Source: Jejuia rubra | GTDB lineage: Bacteria > Bacteroidota > Bacteroidia > Flavobacteriales > Flavobacteriaceae | NCBI RefSeq assembly: GCF_042684665.1 | Contig: NZ_JBHULY010000024.1 | Span: 13,631 to 77,630 of the forward strand | DNA length: 64,000 nucleotides | Reading direction: 5' to 3' | Notes under the pieces: generated by a model | Databases searched by the model: none | What the model was told of the DNA's origin: nothing | Seen by the model: the letters and a program-made list of their open reading frames with translations, nothing else | Translations under genes and position numbers: made by a program | Shown: piece after piece, positions 57,524-64,000 of the stretch | Position numbering within the stretch: the stretch's first letter is position 1 | Layout of the letters: every line of letters begins with the position of its first letter

Positions 57524-60500
57524 ATGTTTTTGAACAACCATTCCTTTTATAGTTTGCGCTACGGCACCATGTCTGAAATAGAGCTTTTGGCACTGGCAAA
57601 AGAGAGTGGTTGCAGTACATTTCCGCTTACGGATATCAATAACACCTCTGGGTGCTTAAATTATATAAGGCGTGCTCCAGAATATGGTATTGCACCCGTA
57701 GTGGGGATAGATTTTAGGAACAGTGCGCAACAATGCTATGTATGTTTGGCCATCAATAATGAAGGGTTTTTGGAGCTGAACGATTTCCTGTCCAGGCATT
57801 TGCACGATGATGAGCCGTTTCCTGATGAGGCGCCCATGTTCCAAAAAGCGATAACCATTTATCCGTTTCGAAAATTATTGGAAATAGAAAAATATACGTT
57901 TTCTGAAAGCGAATATATAGGGGTGTCGCTGGACGATATCAATATGCTTCCATTTTCAAAATTGAACCAGCATAGGGACAGATTGGTTTTGCTACATACC
58001 ATAAGCTTTAGGGGTAAACGTGATTTTAATGTTCATAGGCTGTTGAGGGCTATAGACAATAATCTGCTTTTGAGCAAGCTTCCAAAAGCGCAACAGGGCA
58101 AGTTGGCACACCAAATACTGCCTGGTTCCGAAGTTGAAAAATGCTTTAAGGATTATCCCCATATTATTGAAAACACATCAAATTTATTGAAGCAGTGCAG
58201 TATTGAGTTTGACTTTTCAAACACAAAAAAAAGTCAGAACTTATCAACACTTTATGGCTCCGAAGAAGTGGATTTCAATACGTTGAAGGCCTTGTGTTAT
58301 GAGGGTTTGCCCAAACGATATGATGAGGTTTCAAAAACAATTAAACAGCGTTTGGAAAAGGAGCTGGACTTGATAAAAAAGCAGAATTACGTGAGTTTCT
58401 TTTTGATTAATTGGAGGATTATTCAATATGCAAAATCAAAGGGGTATTATTACGTAGGGAGGGGCAGTGGAGCTAACAGTATTGTTGCCTATTTGTTGCA
58501 GATTACTGATGTAGATCCTATAGAACTGGACTTGTATTTTGAGCGATTCATGAATTTATACCGTACCACGCCACCTGATTTTGATATTGATTTTTCAACA
58601 TGGGATAGGGAGGATGTTACGCGTTTTATTTTTGAGGAGTTTAAAGGGGACGGGCAGGTAGCACTGTTGGGGGCTTATGTAACGTTTCAATATAAAGGAG
58701 CGGTGCGCGAGCTGGGCAAGGTGTTTGGGTTGCCCAAATATGAGATCGATAAACTATGTTCTGGAAAGTTTGATTATCGGCAATTGGATGATTTGTCCAA
58801 ATTGGTATTGCGCTATGCCAAATATTTGGAGGGTCGCCCTAATTATGTCAGTATCCATGCGGCAGGTGTTTTGATTTCAGAACGGCCTATCCATTATTTT
58901 TCGGCAACGAATATGCCGCCCAAAGGGTTTCCAACGGTTCAGTTTGATATGCATATTGCGGAGGATGTCGGTTTGTACAAGTTTGATATTTTAGGGCAAC
59001 GTGGCCTGGGAAAGATTAAGGATGCCATTGCTGTTATTGAGGAAAACAGGCCAGGGGTTGAGTTGCCCAATATTCATAATGCGAAGCCTTTTTTTGAAGA
59101 CGATAGCATAAATGATATGATAGAGCAGGGTGAATGTATCGGTTGCTTTTATGTGGAGTCTCCAGCAATGCGCATGCTGATTAAAAAATTGGGGGTACGG
59201 GATTATTTAACGCTGGTTGCGGCAAGTTCTATTATTCGTCCGGGTGTAGCCAAAAGTGGCATGATGCGAGAATATATCCTGCGCCACAAAAACCCAGAAC
59301 GCAGAAAAAGAGCCCATCCCGTATTGTGGGATATTATGCCAGATACTTATGGCGTAATGGTATATCAGGAAGATGTGATTAAGGTGGCGCATCATTATGC
59401 GGGATTGGATTTGGGCGAGGCTGATGTGCTACGGCGTGGTATGAGCGGAAAATACCGCTCCAGGGAGGAGTTCTTGGCGGTAAAGGAAATGTTTATTTCC
59501 AATTGCAGGGAAAAAGGAGAACGAGATGAGGTGATATTTGAGGTATGGCGACAAATTGAAAGCTTTGCTGGGTACGCATTTGCAAAAGGACATTCGGCAT
59601 CCTATGCTGTAGAATCCTACCAAAGTTTGTTTCTAAAACATTACTACCCTTTGGAATATATGGTAGCCACGGTTAACAATGGAGGTGGGTTTTACAGGAC
59701 TGAATTGTATTTTCACGAAGCCAAAAAATGGGGAGGGGTTGTGCATCCGCCCTGCATCAATCGAAGCCGTATTGAAACCGTTATTGAGGGTGTAGATATT
59801 TATCTTGGGTTTCAGCATTTACAAGGGTTTGAAAGGCGTAATATGGTCAATATATTACAAGCTAGGGTACATGGCAATTTTATGTCGCTGGACGATTTTA
59901 TGGAGCGTGTCCCCGTGTCCATAGAGCAATTGGATATACTGATTAGGGTTAATGCATTTAGAAGTTCGGGGATAGACAAACGAACGCTATTATGGGAAGC
60001 CTATTATAAATGCCATCATTTGGCCATTGATGAGATGCAACCACAATTATTTAGATTGGGGGCGAGAGCTTTTGAATTGCCAAAATTTACCATTACCCAA
60101 TTAGAGGATGCTTTTGATCAGCTGGAGTTGCTCAATTTTACACTTTATGATGTGTTTTCGCTATTGGAAAAATCGCCTACTAATAGGCTTTTAACAAAGG
60201 ATTTAGCAGTTTACAAAGGTAGGGTGGTAACTATTTATGGCTATTTGATTACCGCAAAAAACACAAGTACGCACAAAGGAGACCGTATGCATTTCGGAAC
60301 GTTTTTGGACCAAGAGGGGGAGTGGCTGGATACGGTACATTTTCCCCCCGTGGCTAAACGATATCCGTTTAGGGGCAAGGGGGTGTATCGTATTACAGGA
60401 AAGGTAGTAGAGGAGTTTGATTTTTTGAGTGTTGAGGTTATCCAACAAGAACGGATGGCATATATAGCCGATCCACGCTTTAGCAGTGCTAACGTAAAAA

Positions 60501-60562
60501 ATACGGAGCAACAAAAAATATCTGTACCAAGCGGACAGGCTTATAAGCGTTTAACAACATAA
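57524..60562 (+). CDS. Error-prone DnaE2-like DNA polymerase III alpha subunit
   Basis: The product has 1012 residues. PHP domain at the N-terminus (LNNHSFYSLRYGTMSE, LTDINNTSGCLNY) with partly altered metal ligands. Palm with the three catalytic Asp in TTPPDFDIDFS and the P-loop-like YVGRGSGANSIVAYLL; VMVYQEDVIKVAHHYAG; helix-hairpin-helix and an OB domain near 910-1000 (GRVVTIYGYLITAKNTSTHKG). It lacks the long C-terminal tail and clamp/tau-binding features of replicative DnaE. Partner of the Y-family polymerase; functionally the mutasome of bacteria lacking Pol V. The first ATG fits the family. Confidence 0.88.
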   Translation: MFLNNHSFYSLRYGTMSEIELLALAKESGCSTFPLTDINNTSGCLNYIRRAPEYGIAPVVGIDFRNSAQQCYVCLAINNEGFLELNDFLSRHLHDDEPFPDEAPMFQKAITIYPFRKLLEIEKYTFSESEYIGVSLDDINMLPFSKLNQHRDRLVLLHTISFRGKRDFNVHRLLRAIDNNLLLSKLPKAQQGKLAHQILPGSEVEKCFKDYPHIIENTSNLLKQCSIEFDFSNTKKSQNLSTLYGSEEVDFNTLKALCYEGLPKRYDEVSKTIKQRLEKELDLIKKQNYVSFFLINWRIIQYAKSKGYYYVGRGSGANSIVAYLLQITDVDPIELDLYFERFMNLYRTTPPDFDIDFSTWDREDVTRFIFEEFKGDGQVALLGAYVTFQYKGAVRELGKVFGLPKYEIDKLCSGKFDYRQLDDLSKLVLRYAKYLEGRPNYVSIHAAGVLISERPIHYFSATNMPPKGFPTVQFDMHIAEDVGLYKFDILGQRGLGKIKDAIAVIEENRPGVELPNIHNAKPFFEDDSINDMIEQGECIGCFYVESPAMRMLIKKLGVRDYLTLVAASSIIRPGVAKSGMMREYILRHKNPERRKRAHPVLWDIMPDTYGVMVYQEDVIKVAHHYAGLDLGEADVLRRGMSGKYRSREEFLAVKEMFISNCREKGERDEVIFEVWRQIESFAGYAFAKGHSASYAVESYQSLFLKHYYPLEYMVATVNNGGGFYRTELYFHEAKKWGGVVHPPCINRSRIETVIEGVDIYLGFQHLQGFERRNMVNILQARVHGNFMSLDDFMERVPVSIEQLDILIRVNAFRSSGIDKRTLLWEAYYKCHHLAIDEMQPQLFRLGARAFELPKFTITQLEDAFDQLELLNFTLYDVFSLLEKSPTNRLLTKDLAVYKGRVVTIYGYLITAKNTSTHKGDRMHFGTFLDQEGEWLDTVHFPPVAKRYPFRGKGVYRITGKVVEEFDFLSVEVIQQERMAYIADPRFSSANVKNTEQQKISVPSGQAYKRLTT

Positions 60563-60592
60563 TATAAAAGCGAAGATTGAATTATAGCGCAA

Positions 60593-62005
60593 CTACAGTT
60601 CCGAAGGGCAAACAAAATCAGTAGTTGGTAAGTCCGTCTTTTTCATGGCTCCAAAACCTCCGGCAATATCAATGATATTGCTAAACCCACGTGCTTTCAA
60701 AATTGAAGATGCGATTACCGAACGATAGCCACCTGCGCAGTGCACATAATAGGTGTTTTTAGGATTTACTTTGTTCATATTGTCGTTGATATAATCCAGG
60801 GCAAAATGTTGCACGTTGTCACCTTCCAAATGTTCGGAAGTATATTCACCATCTTTTCTAACGTCCAGTACGTTTATGTTTTTACTTCTAAAATCTTCTG
60901 AAAATTGTTCCGCAGATATGGATGCTATCGCCTCGATATCCTTTCCTGCCTTTTTCCATGCTTCGATGCCTCCGTCTAAATAGCCCAATGTATTATCATA
61001 GCCAACGCGAGATAATCGAGTTACCGTTTCGGCTTCCCGACCTTCGGGAGTTATCAACAAGATAGGCTGTTTTAAATCGGTAATCAATGCGCCAACCCAT
61101 GGGGCAAATCCACCATTCAATCCAATGAAAATGGAGTTAGGGATATGTGCTTTTACAAATTCCTGCTCGGTTCTTACATCAAGAACCAGCGCATCTTCAT
61201 TATTTGCAACTGCTTCAAAATCATTTGGGTTAAGTGGTGTGTCACCTTTTTTAAGGACCGTCTCAAAGGTGTCGTAGCCCATTTTGTTCATCATCGCATT
61301 TTTAGCAAAATATTGAGGTGGAGGCGCTATGCCATCTAGGACTTCTTTCACAAATTCTTCCTTGCTCATATCAGCTCGTAATGCATAGTTAGTTTGTTTT
61401 TGATCGCCTAAAATACCAACGGTTTCTTTACTTAAGTTTTTTCCGCAAGCGGAACCTGCGCCATGTGCCGGATATACAATGACATCATCGGGTAAGGTCA
61501 TTATTTTGTTGCGTAAAGAATCATACAGCATGCAAGCTAAATCCTCTTTGGTTAAATCAGACTTAATAGCTAAATCAGGTCGGCCAACATCTCCCAAAAA
61601 CAAGGTGTCGCCAGAAAAAATGGCATGCTCTTTTCCGTTTTCATCCAATAATAAATAGGTTGACGACTCTAATGTATGTCCCGGTGTGTGCAATACTTTT
61701 ATGGTAACATTTCCAAGTTTAAATTCCTCATTATCCTCAGCCGTATGAATGTCGTAAGTAGTTTCGGCTCCAGGGCCATACACAATTGTAGCGCCCGTTT
61801 TTTTTGCTAAATCTACATGACCGGAAACGAAATCTGCGTGGAAATGGGTTTCAAAAATATATTTGATTTTGGCATTTTCTTTTTCTGCTTTGTCCACATA
61901 TTGTTGGGTTTCCCTTAAAGGGTCAACTATGGCAACTTCGCCATCAGATTCAATATAATAGGCACCTTGGGCCAAACATCCGGTATATATCTGTTCTATT
62001 TTCAT
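60593..62005 (-). CDS. Persulfide dioxygenase fused to two rhodanese domains
   Basis: The product has 470 residues. Metallo-beta-lactamase domain (1-230) with HFHADFVSGH at 54-63 (H54, H56, D58, H63) and HTPGHTLESS. Then two rhodanese domains. In the first the active loop reads LLITPEGREAE, without Cys. The second has C423 in YYVHCAGGYRS and is probably active. The fusion resembles CstB-type persulfide dioxygenase-sulfurtransferases, which oxidise low-molecular-weight persulfides to sulfite/thiosulfate. It is last in the operon with sulfur permeases. Confidence 0.88.
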   Translation of the reverse strand: MKIEQIYTGCLAQGAYYIESDGEVAIVDPLRETQQYVDKAEKENAKIKYIFETHFHADFVSGHVDLAKKTGATIVYGPGAETTYDIHTAEDNEEFKLGNVTIKVLHTPGHTLESSTYLLLDENGKEHAIFSGDTLFLGDVGRPDLAIKSDLTKEDLACMLYDSLRNKIMTLPDDVIVYPAHGAGSACGKNLSKETVGILGDQKQTNYALRADMSKEEFVKEVLDGIAPPPQYFAKNAMMNKMGYDTFETVLKKGDTPLNPNDFEAVANNEDALVLDVRTEQEFVKAHIPNSIFIGLNGGFAPWVGALITDLKQPILLITPEGREAETVTRLSRVGYDNTLGYLDGGIEAWKKAGKDIEAIASISAEQFSEDFRSKNINVLDVRKDGEYTSEHLEGDNVQHFALDYINDNMNKVNPKNTYYVHCAGGYRSVIASSILKARGFSNIIDIAGGFGAMKKTDLPTTDFVCPSEL

Positions 62006-62069
62006 CTATTCTATTTTCTTTTTCAAAATTAATAAACCTAGCGCGTACGCTTTGTAACTTATATTACTT

Positions 62070-62867
62070 TTAAAGTAATTTTAACTCTTTGTAAATGATG
62101 TAAGTAGCCATTATCAAAATAAAATAGCCAAAGCTTTTTTTGAGCTTTTTTCCGCTGATAAATTTTGAAAGGAAGACTCCTATAATAATGCCCAACACCG
62201 CAATTGCAGTAAAAGTCAAAAGGAATACCCATTCAATTTCTAACGTTTGGACGTCACCTAAAAAGCCAATTAAGGAATTTACGGTTATGATAATAAGGGA
62301 AGTCCCTACTGCTTTTTTCATCGGAATGTTTGCCCAAAGCACAAGAGCAGGAACGTAAAGAAAACCTCCCCCGGCACCGATAATTCCCGTGATTGTCCCG
62401 ATAATTAATCCTTGAACAAACGTTTTATAATAAGGTTGGCCGAAATTATTGGCACCAGTTTTGGTGTTGTTTTTAATCATCGAGTAGGAGGCGATAATCA
62501 TAATGATAGCAAAGAAAATCATGATGCCCATGTCCTTAGTGAAATTAAAATCGCCTGCGCTGAACAGCCTTTCTGGAATACTGGGGAGTAAATAACGCCT
62601 TGACAAATACACTGCTATAAACGACGGAAACGAAAACACCAAGCCGGTCTTAAAATCCACTAACCCCTCCTTATATTTTTGAAAAGTGCCTACCAAGGAA
62701 GACGTGCCAACAACAAATAAGGAATAGGCGGTGGCAACAATGGGATTATACCCTAGAATATAAACCAGAACAGGCACCGTTAGAATAGAACCACCTCCAC
62801 CAATTAAGCCCAAAACCAGACCAACGATTAGCGCACCGATGTATCCAAAGATTTGGGAAGTATCCAT
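62070..62867 (-). CDS. TauE/SafE family sulfite exporter-like protein
   Basis: The product has 265 residues with about seven to eight transmembrane helices and two similar glycine-rich motifs: GLVLGLIGGGGSILTVPVLVYILGY (helices 1-2) and GTITGIIGAGGGFLYVPALVLWANIP (second half). This duplication is the hallmark of TauE/SafE. It likely exports sulfite or organosulfonate formed by the neighbouring dioxygenase. Starts at the base after the previous gene's stop. Confidence 0.88.
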   Translation of the reverse strand: MDTSQIFGYIGALIVGLVLGLIGGGGSILTVPVLVYILGYNPIVATAYSLFVVGTSSLVGTFQKYKEGLVDFKTGLVFSFPSFIAVYLSRRYLLPSIPERLFSAGDFNFTKDMGIMIFFAIIMIIASYSMIKNNTKTGANNFGQPYYKTFVQGLIIGTITGIIGAGGGFLYVPALVLWANIPMKKAVGTSLIIITVNSLIGFLGDVQTLEIEWVFLLTFTAIAVLGIIIGVFLSKFISGKKLKKSFGYFILIMATYIIYKELKLL

Positions 62868-63281
62868 TTAGTGTGGTAATTTGTTTTTTATAATTCCGTA
62901 GATAAATGTACCGAATACAGCTGAAGCGATAACTATAGCCATGCTCCAGATACCCGTACCGAGGAGTACGAACATGGGACCGGGACATGCCCCAATAAGA
63001 GCCCATCCCAAACCGAAAATAGCACCGCCAACTATCAATCTTACAAATCCACCTTCTTTTTTGGGTACAAAAATATCGGCTTTAGCTATACTTTTGATTC
63101 TACCACCTTTTGAGAGTTGTAAAAACAGAATACCAGATGCAACGGCGGTACCTATGATCCCATACATATGAAACGACTGAAATCGGAACATTTCGTAAAT
63201 ACGGTACCACGATACCGCCTCGGATTTTACCAATACAATTCCGAAAAATATGCCGACCAATAAGAATTTCAAGAACTTCAT
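62868..63281 (-). CDS. YeeE/YedE-like half transporter (DUF6691)
   Basis: The product has 137 residues, four transmembrane segments. GLGWALIGACPGPMFVLLG carries the conserved Cys-Pro-Gly of the YeeE/YedE family (thiosulfate transport). It is one half, the other being the gene upstream; they differ by two bases of spacing. Inner membrane, together probably importing thiosulfate or sulfide-derived species. Confidence 0.88.
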   Translation of the reverse strand: MKFLKFLLVGIFFGIVLVKSEAVSWYRIYEMFRFQSFHMYGIIGTAVASGILFLQLSKGGRIKSIAKADIFVPKKEGGFVRLIVGGAIFGLGWALIGACPGPMFVLLGTGIWSMAIVIASAVFGTFIYGIIKNKLPH

Positions 63282-63283
63282 AA

Positions 63284-63841
63284 TTAAAATATTAGGGGTA
63301 AGAGAAGGTTAGCCATAATAAGTCCACCAATGAAAAAGCCGATAACAGCTATCAATGATGGTTTTTGCAAACTACTTAACCCTGTAATAGCATGCCCTGA
63401 GGTACAACCTCCAGCATAGCGTGTTCCGAAACCAACCAGTAAACCACCCACTACTAAAAGCATTAAGGCTTTTGGGGATGATAGCACATCCAAACTGAAC
63501 ATTTCGTTGGGCACTAAGGTTTTGCCCGGGTTTGCAAAGCCCATATTTTGAAGTTCAGCGGTCGTTATCGGGTTTAAATCCGTGCCAGAATCATTGGAGA
63601 GAAATTGAATGGCCGTAAAACCTCCGATGATTGCGCCAATAACAACAGTTAAATTCCATAACTGATCTTTCCAATTCGTTTTAAAATAGTCAGAAAATTG
63701 TTCGGCACCGACGATGGTACACATTGTCTTTAAATTTGTAGACATGCCAAAAGTCTTTCCAAAGTATAGCAGTAAAGCTAAGACAATAGCAATTAATGGC
63801 CCAGAAACATACCATGGCCATGGGTCAAGAATTATGTTCAT
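63284..63841 (-). CDS. YeeE/YedE-like half transporter
   Basis: The product has 185 residues, about five transmembrane segments. VGFGTRYAGGCTSGHAITGLSSLQKPSLIAVIGFFIGG contains the family's conserved Cys (GGCTSGH). It is the first gene of the sulfur operon. It has an N-terminal extension (MNIILDPWPWYVSGPLIAIVLALLLYF) typical of this half. Followed in order by the second half, TauE/SafE and the persulfide dioxygenase. Confidence 0.88.
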   Translation of the reverse strand: MNIILDPWPWYVSGPLIAIVLALLLYFGKTFGMSTNLKTMCTIVGAEQFSDYFKTNWKDQLWNLTVVIGAIIGGFTAIQFLSNDSGTDLNPITTAELQNMGFANPGKTLVPNEMFSLDVLSSPKALMLLVVGGLLVGFGTRYAGGCTSGHAITGLSSLQKPSLIAVIGFFIGGLIMANLLLPLIF

Positions 63842-63858
63842 ACCTGTTTATTTATGAG

Positions 63859-63866
63859 CAAATTTA
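63859..63866 (-). promoter_or_regulatory. Candidate −7 box of the sulfur operon
   Basis: On the minus strand TAAATTTG matches TAnnTTTG, about 18 bases before the first ATG. No clear −33 box; the rest of 63867-64000 is A+T-rich and shows no gene. Confidence 0.35.
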
Positions 63867-64000
63867 AGATGCTCTGTGAATTTCCTTTGTAATAAATGTT
63901 ACTTAGGATGCTATATCCATTGTATCTTATATTATTAACCCGTTGTGCATTTTAAATAATGCTAGTTTTAATATTGTTGATATTTCTATCAAAGACAAAC

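Noticed and set aside
56993..57537. Minus-strand frames (76 and 153 codons) over the end of the Y-family polymerase and the repeat
   Set aside because: Antisense to a conserved gene and to repeat DNA; no plausible start or homology.

Overview
The window looks like chromosomal DNA of a member of the Flavobacteriaceae (Bacteroidota), probably marine. Four signs support this. Secreted proteins end in type IX secretion (T9SS) sorting domains. Promoters fit the Bacteroidota pattern TTG-N18-21-TAnnTTTG, and Shine-Dalgarno sites are mostly absent. Several gene orders are typical of the phylum (rho next to a DUF4293 gene; folP, DUF1599, BT_3928-like, tpiA). gatB is fused to aspS. The DNA is AT-rich.

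Layout. 1-2.9 kb: HerA-like ATPase (cut by the window edge), a small secreted protein and queE. 3.2-12.2 kb: a 2936-residue secreted metalloprotease with a long fibronectin-III array, followed by a decayed copy of the 3' end of queE. 12.2-14.7 kb: DUF202 protein, two exported proteins and an Ldh2-family dehydrogenase. 14.8-20 kb: gatC-gatA-gatB::aspS, preceded by what looks like a complete ribosome-controlled attenuator: a promoter, a 15-residue leader peptide with nine asparagines, and mutually exclusive antiterminator and terminator hairpins. 20.2-31.1 kb: yidD, cysS, folE, a FadL-like porin, a Trp/Gly/Asn-rich lipoprotein, proS, tRNA-Glu, rpsT, an HTTM membrane protein, rho and DUF4293. 31.2-35 kb: repeat-dense DNA, a phosphodiesterase and a type II restriction-modification pair. 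35-45.4 kb: truA, ABC exporter, DUF3667, cdaA, folP, DUF1599, a DoxX-like protein, an orphan permease, a TlpA-like thioredoxin and tpiA. 45.6-53.7 kb: cell-surface proteins (lipoproteins, beta-helix, 75-residue repeats) with a TPR histidine kinase and LuxR-type regulator. 53.8-60.6 kb: prmA, clpS, an HMA protein and a LexA-like repressor divergent from a Y-family polymerase and a DnaE2-like polymerase (mutagenic repair cassette). 60.6-63.8 kb: sulfur operon (two YeeE/YedE proteins, TauE/SafE, persulfide dioxygenase-rhodanese fusion).

How it fits together. The strongest new signal is the gat locus. Asn codons in the leader, amidotransferase genes that can convert Asp-tRNA(Asn) to Asn-tRNA(Asn), and covalent fusion of GatB to an AspRS with a non-discriminating-type histidine all point to one pathway regulated by its own product. 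Second-tier observations are the LexA-like/dinB divergent operator, a structured interspersed element in four copies (two carrying a second repeat inside), a queE 3'-end remnant flanking the giant protease gene, a lipoprotein gene frameshifted at an A5 tract, and two near-identical hairpins bracketing the surface-protein/two-component cluster.

All family assignments come from reading motifs; no database search was run.
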